Of a stretch of DNA of 64,000 bases, positions 26,714 to 35,785 are shown one piece after another. The notes below the pieces were generated by a model. That model saw only the letters and a program-made list of their open reading frames with translations, was not told the DNA's origin and ran no database searches. Source of the stretch: Streptomyces plumbidurans (GTDB lineage: Bacteria > Actinomycetota > Actinomycetes > Streptomycetales > Streptomycetaceae); the NCBI RefSeq assembly GCF_019857225.1, contig NZ_JAFJSY010000006.1:186001-250000 (forward strand). Reading direction: 5' to 3'. Numbering within the stretch: position 1 is the stretch's first letter; every line of letters starts with the position of its first letter. A program made the position numbers and the translations under genes.

Positions 26714-27124
26714 GTGCACGACGAGTTCTTATGCCACGTAACGGCCTACGGCACCTGTGCGGGCGAGCGCATCGGAGTGCCACTGGGCACCTACCGAGCC
26801 CCCACCCTCGCCCTCGCCCTGTGGTGGCTGCGCGACCGCGCGATCTGGATCGCCGACCGTCTCGACCCGCAGCCCGAGGCGGCGCACTTCCCGCCCGGCT
26901 CGCTCGCCCCCGTCGCCGACACCGTCCCGGACGTGCCCGCCGTGCTTCGATTATGGTGCGGCGATGACGCTCAACAGGAGCTCGTCGGCGAGCAGTTGGC
27001 CGCCGGACGCCTGGTGCGGATCGCCACGCGTGACGAAACGACCGAGTACGAACTGCTGGCGGAGTCCGTCGACGCCCTCCGTATGCAGCGCACCATCCCG
27101 GCCCTCGTCCTGCCGGTCGGCTGA
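26714..27124 (+). CDS. Conserved hypothetical protein
   Basis: Protein of 136 residues starting at GTG 26714 behind a strong GGGGGAGAG. It contains a Trp-rich helix (TLALALWWLRDRAIWIADRL) that is too charged to be a membrane anchor. No known domain or catalytic motif is recognised. It is followed 59 bases later by the FHA-ABC transporter in the same direction, so it could be part of that transcription unit, but the gap leaves this open. Confidence 0.7.
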   Translation: MHDEFLCHVTAYGTCAGERIGVPLGTYRAPTLALALWWLRDRAIWIADRLDPQPEAAHFPPGSLAPVADTVPDVPAVLRLWCGDDAQQELVGEQLAAGRLVRIATRDETTEYELLAESVDALRMQRTIPALVLPVG

Positions 27125-27183
27125 ACCCCGGCGGCACCCGCCGCGCCGGGCGCAGATGTGGGCGAATCGGTAGAATCCTGGTC

Positions 27184-29532
27184 ATGGCAGAGCGGCCTGT
27201 CGCGCCGACTGCGCCCGAACTCGTCATGGAGACCGAGACGGGCTCCACCGTGATGAGCCCGGGCCGCGACTACCACGTGGGACGCGACCCGTTGAGCGAC
27301 ATCGTCCTCGACGACGTGCGGGTCTCCTGGCACCACGCCGTCCTTCGGCCCGACTCCGATCACTGGACCCTCGAGGACGAGCACAGCACCAACGGCACCT
27401 TCGCGGACGGCCGGCGCATCACCGCCTGGGGCGTGGGCCCCGGCAGCATCATCCACTTCGGCAGCCCGTCCGACGGCCCGTGCGCCGTCCTGACCAGCCG
27501 CCCGGCACCCGTCCCCAAGCGCCCCTCGGCGGTCGCGGCGGTCTCCATGCCCGGCCTGACCGCCACCTTCCGCCGCCCCACGAGCGTACGGCCGCTGCCC
27601 GCCCGCACCGTCCGCATCGGCCGGGCCGCCGACAACGACCTCGTCGTCGACGACCTGATCGCCTCGCGCCGCCACGCCGAACTGCGCGCCCTGCCCGACG
27701 GGACGTACGAGATCGCCGACCTGGGCAGCCACAACGGCACGTTCCTCAACGGCTCGCCCGTCACCGTCGCCCCCGTGGGCCCCGGCGACATCGTCGGCAT
27801 CGGCCACTCGGCGTTCTGCCTCGTCGGCGACCAGTTGCAGGAGTACGTCGACACCGGCGAGGTCTCCCTCGACGTGCAGGACCTCACCGTGGTCGTCGAC
27901 CGCGGCCGCAAGACCCTGCTCGACCATGTGTCGTTCCCGGTCGGGGAGAAGTGCCTGCTCGCGGTCGTCGGCCCGAGCGGCGCCGGAAAGTCCACCCTGC
28001 TGAACGCCCTCACCGGCCAACGGCCCGCCGATCACGGCACGGTGCTCTACGACGGCCGCGACCTCTACCGCGACTACGCCGAGCTGCGCCAGCGCATCGG
28101 ACTGGTCCCGCAGGACGACATCCTGCACGCCCAGCTGACCGTCCGCAGCGCCCTGTCCTACGCCGCCGAACTGCGCTTCCCGCAGGACACCGCCAGGGCC
28201 GAGCGGCGGGCCCGGGTCGACGAGGTCATCCGTGAGCTGGGCCTCGAACAGCGCGCGGGCCAGCCGGTGCACAGCCTGTCCGGCGGACAGCGCAAGCGGG
28301 TCAGCGTGGCCCTGGAACTGCTGACCAAACCGTCGCTGCTCTTCCTCGACGAACCCACCTCGGGCCTGGACCCCGGCATGGACCGCTCGGTGATGCACAT
28401 GCTGCGCGGTCTCGCCGACGACGGCCGGACAGTCGTCGTGGTCACCCACAGCGTGCTGAGCCTCGACGTGTGCGACCGGCTCCTGGTGCTCGCACCCGGC
28501 GGCACGATCGCCTACTACGGCCCACCCGACGACGCCCTCGCCTTCTTCGGCTTCGAGCACTGGCCGGAGGCCTTCGAGTCCTTCGAGCGGGACCGAGACC
28601 GCGACTGGGCGGGCGACTTCCGCTACTCGCCCTTCCACCGGCACTACGTCACCGAGGCGACGGCGCAGCCCCGTGTGCCCGACTCCGGCCCGGTCGCCGT
28701 CGCACCACCGCCCCGGCCGCGCAGCCGCGGCGCCCAACTCGGCACGCTGATACGCCGGTACACCGCAGCGCTCGGCGCCGACCGCACCTTCCTCGCCATC
28801 ATGATCGCGCTGCCGTTCGTGATGGGCGCGATGGCCCGCGCCCTGGCCGGCAGCAGGCTGACCCAGGCGACCGCGATGAACGCGCTGCTCATCCTGTGCG
28901 TCGGCGGAGTCCTGACCGGAGCGGCCAACGCGGTGCGCGAACTCGTCAAGGAACGCACCATCTACCGGCGCGAGCGCGCCGTGGGCCTGTCCAGATCGGC
29001 GTACCTGATGTCGAAGGTCGTCGTCCTGGGCACGATCACCGTGCTGCAGGCCGTGGTGCTCACCCTGGTGGCCCTCCTGGGCGTCGACCTCAACGCACCA
29101 GGTGGCGAAGGCGTGTTGATGTCGCCCCTTGTCGAAATCACCGTCGCCGTGGCCTTGTTGGCGTTCACCGCGATGATGCTCGGTCTGCTGGTCTCCGCGC
29201 TGGTGCGCAAGGAAGAGGTGACGATGCCGCTGCTGGTGCTGCTGGCCATCGTCCAAGTCGTTTTCTGCGGCGCCCTGTTGAAGCTGCACGGCGTGCCGGG
29301 CCTGGAACAGCTGTCGTGGCTGGTGCCCTCGCGGTGGGCGCTCGGCGCGATGGCGGGCACGGTCGGGCTGGCACGGATCGTGCCGGGCGACCTGACCAGC
29401 GACCCGCTGTTCAGGCACTCGGCCGGCATATGGCTGCTCGACATCGTCATGCTGCTGGTCCTCTCGGCGCTCTTCGGATTCCTGGTCTCACGGCTGCTGC
29501 GCCGGCGCGAACCCGCCGTGATGCGGAAGTAG
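27184..29532 (+). CDS. FHA-FHA-ABC transporter (Rv1747-like ATPase/permease fusion)
   Basis: Membrane protein of 782 residues. FHA domain 1 at about 15-95 (YHVGRDPLSDIVLDD, STNGTF). FHA domain 2 at about 120-205 (VRIGRAADNDLVVDD, SHNGTFLNG). ABC ATPase at about 230-460 with Walker A GPSGAGKST, signature LSGGQRKRVS and Walker B LLFLDEPTSGLD. ABC-2 type permease with about six helices at 520-782. The order matches Mycobacterium tuberculosis Rv1747, an exporter regulated by phosphothreonine recognition of its FHA domains by PknF substrates. A Ser/Thr kinase lies two genes downstream, predicting the same logic. The substrate is unknown. Confidence 0.95.
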   Translation: MAERPVAPTAPELVMETETGSTVMSPGRDYHVGRDPLSDIVLDDVRVSWHHAVLRPDSDHWTLEDEHSTNGTFADGRRITAWGVGPGSIIHFGSPSDGPCAVLTSRPAPVPKRPSAVAAVSMPGLTATFRRPTSVRPLPARTVRIGRAADNDLVVDDLIASRRHAELRALPDGTYEIADLGSHNGTFLNGSPVTVAPVGPGDIVGIGHSAFCLVGDQLQEYVDTGEVSLDVQDLTVVVDRGRKTLLDHVSFPVGEKCLLAVVGPSGAGKSTLLNALTGQRPADHGTVLYDGRDLYRDYAELRQRIGLVPQDDILHAQLTVRSALSYAAELRFPQDTARAERRARVDEVIRELGLEQRAGQPVHSLSGGQRKRVSVALELLTKPSLLFLDEPTSGLDPGMDRSVMHMLRGLADDGRTVVVVTHSVLSLDVCDRLLVLAPGGTIAYYGPPDDALAFFGFEHWPEAFESFERDRDRDWAGDFRYSPFHRHYVTEATAQPRVPDSGPVAVAPPPRPRSRGAQLGTLIRRYTAALGADRTFLAIMIALPFVMGAMARALAGSRLTQATAMNALLILCVGGVLTGAANAVRELVKERTIYRRERAVGLSRSAYLMSKVVVLGTITVLQAVVLTLVALLGVDLNAPGGEGVLMSPLVEITVAVALLAFTAMMLGLLVSALVRKEEVTMPLLVLLAIVQVVFCGALLKLHGVPGLEQLSWLVPSRWALGAMAGTVGLARIVPGDLTSDPLFRHSAGIWLLDIVMLLVLSALFGFLVSRLLRRREPAVMRK

Positions 29533-29540
29533 GAGCGACG

Positions 29541-30086
29541 ATGACGACCGAAGGCTTTTGGCCCACGCACGTGGTGCCCCAGCACGGCATGCCGGCCTGG
29601 GAGGAGCCCGATCCCGCCCGGAGCACGGTCCCGCTGGACCCGCTGCTGCCCGTCCAACTCGTCGAGCGACGCGGTGACTGGGCGCATGTCCTGTGCTCCA
29701 ACGGCTGGTCGGCGTGGGTCGACGGCCGCCATCTGGTCGCCGTACCGCAGGACCCGCCCGCCACCGGCGGCCCCCAGGACCGCACGGCCGACCCGCGTCC
29801 CCTGCTCGCCCGCGCCGAACAGACCCTGGCGCGCTACCGGGCGGCGGTCGAGGAGCGGGCCCGCGGCGGGCTCGACGGGGAGTCCTTCCAGGGCCGTACC
29901 CGAGGACTGCGCATCGGTGTCGTCGTCGACGGCGAGAACGTGTGGCTGTACGACAGCGAGCAGGGCCGGTGGGTGTACGGCGACGGGACGCGCCTGAGCA
30001 CCTGCGCCACCGACGGGCCGCCGCGCGCGGCGACTGCGGAGCCCAGCCACCCGCCCACCCAGGTCGTGACGCCCGATGGCCCATGA
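29541..30086 (+). CDS. SH3-like domain protein in the FHA-ABC/kinase operon
   Basis: Soluble protein of 181 residues. Residues 5-70 have an SH3-like pattern (LLPVQLVERRGDWAHVLCSN, GWSAWVDGRHLVAV). Residues 85-165 are helical and then beta-rich (GVVVDGENVWLYDSEQGRW). ATG 29541 follows AGGAG and lies 8 bases after the transporter stop. Its own end overlaps the kinase ATG by 11 bases, so transporter, SH3-like protein and kinase are probably translated as one operon. It may be an adaptor or kinase substrate (inference). No catalytic motif is visible. Confidence 0.85.
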   Translation: MTTEGFWPTHVVPQHGMPAWEEPDPARSTVPLDPLLPVQLVERRGDWAHVLCSNGWSAWVDGRHLVAVPQDPPATGGPQDRTADPRPLLARAEQTLARYRAAVEERARGGLDGESFQGRTRGLRIGVVVDGENVWLYDSEQGRWVYGDGTRLSTCATDGPPRAATAEPSHPPTQVVTPDGP

Positions 30087-31065
30087 CACCGGCCTCTTCT
30101 CGGGACGGCCCTCCGAACTGATCGGCAGACAGGTCGCGGGCTACCGCATCGAGCGCGAGATCGGCCGCGGTGGCATGGCCGTCGTCTACCGCGCCCGGGA
30201 CCTGCGCCTGGAGCGGACGGTCGCCCTCAAGCTGCTCGCCCCGGAACTCGCCCGCAACGACACCTTCCGGCTGCGCTTCACCCATGAGTCCCGGGCGGCC
30301 GCCGCGATCGACCACCCGCACATCGTGCCGGTCTTCGAGGCGGGCGAGACGGACGGCATCCTCTACATCGCCATGCGCTACGTCGAGGGCAGCGACCTGC
30401 GTCATCTCCTCGACCGGCGTGGCCCGCTCGCACCCGCCGCCGTGCTGCGGATCGCCGCGCAGATCGCCTCCGCGCTCGACGCGGCCCACGAGCACGGCCT
30501 GGTCCACCGGGACGTGAAGCCGGGCAACATCCTGGTCGCCCGCGGCACCGACAGCGACCACCCCGAGCACGCCTACCTCACCGACTTCGGCCTCACCAAG
30601 AAGTCGCTCTCCCTGACCGGATTCACCTCCGTCGGCCAGTTCGTCGGCACCCTCGACTACGTCGCCCCGGAACAGATCGCCGGCCGGCCCGTCGACGGGC
30701 GCTGCGACGTCTACGGCCTCGCCTGCGTCGTCTACGAGTGCCTGACCGGCCGCCCGCCCTTCCGACGCGACGACGACATGGCCCTGCTCTGGGCCCACCA
30801 GTACGACCAGCCACCTCCACCGACAGAACTCCGCCCCGACCTACCCCCCGAGTCGGACGCGGTCCTCACCAAGGCCCTGGCCAAAAACCCCGAAGACCGC
30901 CACCCCTCCTGCCGCGCCTTCACCACAGCCCTCCGCAACACCACAACCGAAGCCCCACCCCCCGAACACCCCCCGACGGAGGTCGACCTACACCTCCCGA
31001 ACACCGCCGCTCGTCCTGAGCAGCCGCCACGGTGGGCGGCGCCGGTGTTCCGCGACGGGGGCTAG
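30076..31065 (+). CDS. Hanks-type serine/threonine protein kinase (soluble)
   Basis: Ser/Thr kinase of 329 residues with complete catalytic motifs: glycine loop EIGRGGMAVVYRA, VALKLL lysine, catalytic loop VHRDVKPGNIL, TDFGLTKK metal site and VAPEQ. There is no transmembrane helix or PASTA domain; the last 60 residues are Pro/Thr-rich. It is translationally coupled to the SH3-like gene and follows the FHA-ABC exporter, so its likely targets are that transporter and/or the adaptor. The final codons and stop region are reiterated in the downstream repeats. Confidence 0.95.
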   Translation: MAHDTGLFSGRPSELIGRQVAGYRIEREIGRGGMAVVYRARDLRLERTVALKLLAPELARNDTFRLRFTHESRAAAAIDHPHIVPVFEAGETDGILYIAMRYVEGSDLRHLLDRRGPLAPAAVLRIAAQIASALDAAHEHGLVHRDVKPGNILVARGTDSDHPEHAYLTDFGLTKKSLSLTGFTSVGQFVGTLDYVAPEQIAGRPVDGRCDVYGLACVVYECLTGRPPFRRDDDMALLWAHQYDQPPPPTELRPDLPPESDAVLTKALAKNPEDRHPSCRAFTTALRNTTTEAPPPEHPPTEVDLHLPNTAARPEQPPRWAAPVFRDGG

Positions 31066-31560
31066 TGCTAGCGCCGTGCGCTCTCATCGGCCGTCGCCGA
31101 GTGGGTCTTCGGTGACCGGAGTTGAAGCATCCCGCTGGCCTTGGCCGCCGCGCCCCCGCCGTCGCAGCGGCTGGGCCAGGAGTGCGCCGAGAGGCTGGCC
31201 GTCAGGCCTTCCGGCACGGGGGGCCTTCGGGGCGGGGGCTGCCGGGGAGCCGCCGCGAGCCGCCGCCGCGGTGGGCTGCGCTGCTGCTCCGTGGTTGGGG
31301 CTAGGACAATCCGCTCACTTTGGTCCCGCGCCGAATCGGTTATCGGTGACCAGAGTCAGAGCATCCGCCATCCCCGCCGCCAAGCCCCCGCCGTAGCGCA
31401 GGCCGCGCCCGAACGGGCCGCGAGGCTGGCCGTCGGGCCTTTCGGTACGGCTGACATCTGGGGCGGTGGTTGCCGGGGACCGTCGCGAGCCGTCGCGGGG
31501 GTGGGCGGCGCCGGTCTTCCGTGGCCGGGTACAGCTAGCGCAATCCGCTCACCTCACCCG
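31031..31560. repeat. Convergent gene junction repeated in tandem about every 230-240 bp
   Basis: The kinase 3' end GGTGGGCGGCGCCGGTGTTC (31031) recurs as GGTGGGCTGCGCTGCTGCTC (31270) and GGTGGGCGGCGCCGGTCTTC (31500), at 239 and 230 bases. CGGTGACCGGAGT (31112) recurs as CGGTGACCAGAGT (31345). The convergent streptophobe gene end is also copied: CAATCCGCTCAC at the true end (31541) and in the middle copy (31308), each with the complement of a stop codon. The whole 469-bp interval without a gene (31066-31534) consists of these diverged copies. Confidence 0.85.
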
Positions 31561-32824
31561 CCGCGCCCCGCCGTCGCATCGGCCGGGCCAGGAGTGCGCC
31601 AAGGAAGCCGGTCGCCAGCCCCCAGACGACAGCTAGGCCCATGGCCGCCCACAGGTCCGGCCTCAGGAACAGTTCGCCGGACAGGTCACCCCCCAGGTTT
31701 CCGATGCCGAGCAAGGAGAGTCCGTAGTGGGCGGAGATCCGGCCCAGCAGGCAGATCATGAGGACCGTCAGGGTGAGGGCGGCGGCCATGTGTACAGCGT
31801 GCTGCCAGGCCGTGGTTCGGGAGGGGGAGCGGGCTGCCATCAGGAAGGCCGCCGCCAGCAGCAGCACCGCGTCGACCGCCACGAGCCACCACACCCGTCC
31901 GTCGTGCTCGGCGAGCGTGTGCAGGTTGAGCGTGGAAACGTCCTTCGTGCGCAGCACCTCGTCCAGGACATGGGGCATCGGCAGACCGAAGGGCCCGTGC
32001 ACCCGGCCGTGCCAGGTGGCGCCGAGGCCGAGCGTGAGGGTGAGCCAGACCAGGTTCGGCATGCCCAGCAGGATCACCGCGAGGGTCTCGGCGGCGTGAC
32101 CGCGCGTCGCCGCCGTGATCAGGGCGATCACGACACCGAGGACGACGAACGCGAGCAGCAGCACGACCATGGCGTACGCGGCCGGACGTACCGACTCCTG
32201 GAAGCGCAGCAGCCGCCCCGGCAACGGCGCCCCCCGCGACACCAGCAGTGCCAGCACCAGCACACCCGCCAGCCACAGCACACCGAAGACCAGCGTCAGC
32301 GGTACGTCGGTCGTGAACCCCACCTTCGGCGTCACACCGAACACGTCACCGAGGTCGCCGAGAGTCCCGTTGCCCAGGGACACCGCGAAGGTCTGGCGGG
32401 CGCCGAAGGCCATCCCGAGCAGCGCGAGCAGCCACAGCACCGCGATCCTGGCCGCCCACCCCGCCAGTTCCGGACCGCCGGCGACCGCCCGGTGCCGCAG
32501 CGGACGCAGGAAACCGGCGCCGAGGACGAGCGCCCCGACCAGCGTGACCGACAGCGGCATCACAGTCAGCCCGGCCGCCGACTCGGCCAGCGCGCCGGCG
32601 TTCCCGGAGAGGTCGACCGTGCCGCCGACGGCCGTGACGACCGTGGCCACGACGACCCGGGGGAACGCACCGTCGGGAAGATCCCCCGCTCCCGCCGCCA
32701 GCAGTCCCACGGCGGCCACCACGGACATGGCGATCAGGGCGGCCAGTACCACCACCAGCGCCTGCACCCAGCCATGGCGGGCGACGACCGGGGCGGGGGC
32801 GGTTCGCAGGCTCACCCTCGTCAC
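31535..32824 (-). CDS. Streptophobe-family integral membrane protein
   Basis: Very hydrophobic protein of 429 residues with about ten transmembrane segments (for example VVLAALIAMSVVAAVGLLAA and AMVVLLLAFVVLGVVIAL). It matches the streptophobe family, an uncharacterised actinobacterial membrane group. The long loop GNLGGDLSGELFLRPDLWAA near the C-terminus is typical. The start is uncertain: GTG 32824 or GTG 32815, neither with a good ribosome-binding site, so a leaderless transcript is possible. It is divergent from the DUF6777 gene. Its last codons are duplicated in the downstream repeats. Confidence 0.85.
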   Translation of the reverse strand: MTRVSLRTAPAPVVARHGWVQALVVVLAALIAMSVVAAVGLLAAGAGDLPDGAFPRVVVATVVTAVGGTVDLSGNAGALAESAAGLTVMPLSVTLVGALVLGAGFLRPLRHRAVAGGPELAGWAARIAVLWLLALLGMAFGARQTFAVSLGNGTLGDLGDVFGVTPKVGFTTDVPLTLVFGVLWLAGVLVLALLVSRGAPLPGRLLRFQESVRPAAYAMVVLLLAFVVLGVVIALITAATRGHAAETLAVILLGMPNLVWLTLTLGLGATWHGRVHGPFGLPMPHVLDEVLRTKDVSTLNLHTLAEHDGRVWWLVAVDAVLLLAAAFLMAARSPSRTTAWQHAVHMAAALTLTVLMICLLGRISAHYGLSLLGIGNLGGDLSGELFLRPDLWAAMGLAVVWGLATGFLGALLARPMRRRGAAGEVSGLR

Positions 32825-32984
32825 GCTAAGCAGCGCCCGCGCGCCCCGCCTGCCGGGAGAGCCGTCCGCGTCGGCACCTCGGCTTGCGGACGGCACGGGC
32901 TCGGACCACACAATGGGATCACTAGGCGACAAAATGACCTGAATCGGGGCAGGTCGCAGTGAACTCCTTCGGGGAGCAGAGCTC

Positions 32985-34136
32985 TTGAGCGTCGAACCGC
33001 CGTCCTCCGGCCGCCCCACGGGACCGCCCTCCGGTCCGCTCTCGGGCCCCTCCCAACCACCCTCGGGCCCGCCCTCGCCACCACCGGGCGGCAGCGGAGG
33101 CACACCGTCACAGCCACCCCGCACACCCTGGTGGAAGTCCGCGCCGCGCCTCGCCGTACTCGCCGCCGCGATCGTCGCCGCCGTGGTCCTGGCCGTCGTC
33201 CTCTCCCGCTCCGGCGACGGCTCCGGCAGCGGCGGCGAGCTCTTCGCGCAGTCCGCGGACAAGACCGGCCCCGATCCGTTCACGGAGTCGACGGCCAAGG
33301 ACAGCTCCGCCCCGCCCGCCACCCTCTCCGCCTCCCCGGCCACCGGCTCGGCCTCCGCGAACGTGGTGCGGCGCGTCGACGGCGCGGCGGCCGGTCTGTA
33401 CGGCGGCACCCGCAACGTCTCCAGCTGCGACGTGGAGAAGCAGATCAAGGCGCTGGGGGCGGACCCGGCGAAGAACCGTGCGTTCGCCTCGGTCGAGGGC
33501 ATCGCCCCTTCCCGGGGCCCCGCCTATCTGCGCTCCCTCACACCCGTGCAGTTGCGCCTGGACACCCGGGTCACCAACCACGGCTACCGCAACGGCGCCG
33601 CCACCACCTACCAGGCGGTTCTGCAGACGGGCACCGCCGTCCTCGTCGACGGCCGCGGGGTCCCGCGCGTCCGCTGCGCCTGCGGCAACCCGCTGACCCC
33701 GCCCATGGCGCTGACGAGCACGCCGAAGCTCAGGGGCGACAGCTGGCCGTCGTACCGCTCCTCGAACATGATCACGGTCACTCCCGCACCGCGGACGATC
33801 GACGTGTTCGTCCTCTACGACGTCGATCACGGCGGCTGGATCGCCCGGCACCGAGGGGACACCGGCCACCACGACCGCAGGACACATCCGCCCGCGAAAC
33901 CCTCTCCTTCGGTGAGCGCGTCCACGGCCACGCCACCGTCGACGCCGTCGTCCTCGTCCGCCTGCGCCTCCTCGCCCGGCGCCGACGACGGCTCGACCCC
34001 CTGTCCACAGACGTCGACCGCTCCGTCCACCGCAGTTCCGAGCACGGAGCCGCCGTCCAGTGAACCCGTCACGAGCCCGCCCGACACGGTCCCGCCCGAA
34101 TCGCCCGAGTCGTCCGCCGCATCCCCGGCGCTCTGA
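32985..34136 (+). CDS. DUF6777-domain membrane-anchored protein
   Basis: Protein of 383 residues. A Pro/Ser/Gly-rich cytoplasmic tail (1-48) leads to one transmembrane helix (LAVLAAAIVAAVVLAVVLSR, about 54-73). An extracytoplasmic DUF6777 domain follows (about 120-280; GLYGGTRNVSSCDVEKQI, QAVLQTGTAVLVDGRGVPRV, RCACGNPLTPP). The long Ser/Thr/Pro-rich C-terminal tail suggests a cell-wall-spanning region. TTG 32985 with GGGGAG eight bases upstream is the start. Function unknown. It is divergent from the streptophobe gene, a pairing that may reflect shared regulation. Confidence 0.88.
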   Translation: MSVEPPSSGRPTGPPSGPLSGPSQPPSGPPSPPPGGSGGTPSQPPRTPWWKSAPRLAVLAAAIVAAVVLAVVLSRSGDGSGSGGELFAQSADKTGPDPFTESTAKDSSAPPATLSASPATGSASANVVRRVDGAAAGLYGGTRNVSSCDVEKQIKALGADPAKNRAFASVEGIAPSRGPAYLRSLTPVQLRLDTRVTNHGYRNGAATTYQAVLQTGTAVLVDGRGVPRVRCACGNPLTPPMALTSTPKLRGDSWPSYRSSNMITVTPAPRTIDVFVLYDVDHGGWIARHRGDTGHHDRRTHPPAKPSPSVSASTATPPSTPSSSSACASSPGADDGSTPCPQTSTAPSTAVPSTEPPSSEPVTSPPDTVPPESPESSAASPAL

Positions 34137-34241
34137 GTCGAAGCGGACACATCGCCCCGGATGGGGGACTGCGGAACGCGGCTCGGGGTACGAGCATGGT
34201 GCAGCAGCGTCCGGCGCAGCCGGCTTCCGAGAGAGTCATGC

Positions 34242-34697
34242 ATGATCGAGCACGCGGGCGGGGCAGTGATACCGACTGGTTTCGACGTGCCCGTCGAACC
34301 GCTGAGGCGGGCGGCACATTACACCGGGGAACCGGGATGCATCGCGGAGGCCCGCGCCTTGGCCGCCGCCTTCGTGGACCAGCTCAGGACCGAGTGGTGC
34401 GCCGAGATCGAGGACCGCGCGCTCGAGGAGGTGCTGCTGGTGACCAGCGAGCTGGTCACCAACGCGGACCGGCACAGCAACGGCCCGTACATCCTGGAAC
34501 TCGAAGGCACCGACACCACGGTCTCCGTGTGCGTCTACGACAGCAGCGCCGCCCTGCCGCGCCGCTTCCCGAAGGACCCCGAGCGCATCGGCCGGCACGG
34601 CCTGGAGATAGTCCACGCGCTGGCGAGGAAGGTCACCGTGGAGCGGGTGCCGGTCGGCAAACGGGTCTGTGCCGTGCTGGAGCTGGCCGGGGAGTGA
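34242..34697 (+). CDS. RsbW-like HATPase (anti-sigma factor type)
   Basis: GHKL ATPase-domain protein of 151 residues in the RsbW/SpoIIAB-like HATPase_c_2 family: N box ELVTNADRHSNGPYILEL and G1 box RIGRHGLEIVHALARKV. Such proteins hold SigB/F-type sigma factors inactive and can phosphorylate anti-sigma antagonists. ATG 34242 (MIEHAGG) follows CGAGAGAG. The SigB/F-type sigma gene lies convergent 57 bases away, making it the obvious partner, but Streptomyces has dozens of such ATPases, so this pairing is inferred. Confidence 0.88.
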   Translation: MIEHAGGAVIPTGFDVPVEPLRRAAHYTGEPGCIAEARALAAAFVDQLRTEWCAEIEDRALEEVLLVTSELVTNADRHSNGPYILELEGTDTTVSVCVYDSSAALPRRFPKDPERIGRHGLEIVHALARKVTVERVPVGKRVCAVLELAGE

Positions 34698-34754
34698 CCG
34701 CCGAAGGCGCCTGCGCCCTCGGCCCCCGGCGGCCACTCCGGTACGTGCCTGTCC

Positions 34755-35642
34755 TCAGGCGCAGCCCAGCTCGCCCAGCATCCCCTCGCGCAGTCGCGTG
34801 ATGATCCGCTTGATCAGGCGGGACACATGCATCTGGGAGCAGCCGAGCCGCTCCCCGATCTCCGCCTGCGTGGCCTCCTCCACGAACCGCATGTGGATGA
34901 TCTGCCGGTCGCGCTCGCCCAGCTCCGCCATCAGCGGGGCGAGCGAATGGAAGTCCTCGACGAGCCGCAGCCCGTCCTCCTCCACGCCGATGAAGTCGGC
35001 GAGCACCGACTCGCCGTTCTCCGGTCCGTCACCGGTGAGCGCGGCGTCCAGGGACGAGGAGTTGTAGCCGTTGGAGGCGATCTGCCCCTCGATCACCTCG
35101 TTCTCGGAGATGTTCATCAGGGTGGCGAGCTCGGCGACGGTGGGCTCCCGGTCCAGCCGGCTGGACAGCTCATCGCGCGCCTTGGCCAGCTCGACCCGCA
35201 GCTCCTGCAGCCGGCGTGGCACATGCACCGCCCAGGTGGTGTCACGGAAGAAACGCTTGATCTCGCCCACGATGTAGGGCAGAGCGAACGAGGTGAACTC
35301 GACCTCGCGGGACAGGTCGAACCGGTCGATCGCCTTGATCAGGCCGATCGTCCCGGTCTGGACGATGTCCTCCATGTCGTCGCCGCGCCCCCGGAACCGC
35401 CCGGCGGCGAACCGCACCAGCGAGATGTTCATCTCGATCAGCGTGTTGCGCGCGTACTGGTATTCGTGCGTGCCTTCCTCGAGCTGGGAAAGGCGGTGGA
35501 AGAACTGACGGGACAGCTCCCGCGCGTCACGCGGCGCCACCGCTCGGGGCTCCGCGATCCCCGGCAGTGCTCCCTCAGCCGTGCTGGTCCTGCCGGTCTC
35601 CTCGACGACCTTGGTCTCCGACCGTTCCACGGCGGTGTCCAT
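34755..35642 (-). CDS. SigB/SigF-family RNA polymerase sigma factor (probable SigL)
   Basis: Stress/development sigma factor of 295 residues with regions 2 (DIVQTGTIGLIKAIDRFDLS), 3 (VPRRLQELRVELAKARDEL) and 4 (LGERDRQIIHMRFVEEATQ, then HTH CSQMHVSRLIKRI). ATG 35642 has an excellent GGAGAGG site. Neighbours are popR, clpP4 and clpP3, as for SigL near clpP3-clpP4 in S. coelicolor (synteny from memory), so a SigL orthologue is likely. Control is expected through an RsbW-like partner, perhaps the convergent gene at 34242. Confidence 0.93.
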   Translation of the reverse strand: MDTAVERSETKVVEETGRTSTAEGALPGIAEPRAVAPRDARELSRQFFHRLSQLEEGTHEYQYARNTLIEMNISLVRFAAGRFRGRGDDMEDIVQTGTIGLIKAIDRFDLSREVEFTSFALPYIVGEIKRFFRDTTWAVHVPRRLQELRVELAKARDELSSRLDREPTVAELATLMNISENEVIEGQIASNGYNSSSLDAALTGDGPENGESVLADFIGVEEDGLRLVEDFHSLAPLMAELGERDRQIIHMRFVEEATQAEIGERLGCSQMHVSRLIKRIITRLREGMLGELGCA

Positions 35643-35785
35643 TACCTCTCCCACGAAGTCACGGATCGACAGTTGTCTGCCCGGGCGAATACCCCGACTC
35701 CGCCGGTGCATGCCCAGCACGTGATTCCACCCAGGGCGGAACGCCGATCCCTTCCCATCGCGGCGACAAAATCTAGGCTGAGAGG

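Noticed and set aside
30076..31065. Extension of the kinase gene through the downstream repeats
   Set aside because: A TAG stop at 31063-31065 ends it. The repeats afterwards keep similar sequence but have multiple stops and frame changes.
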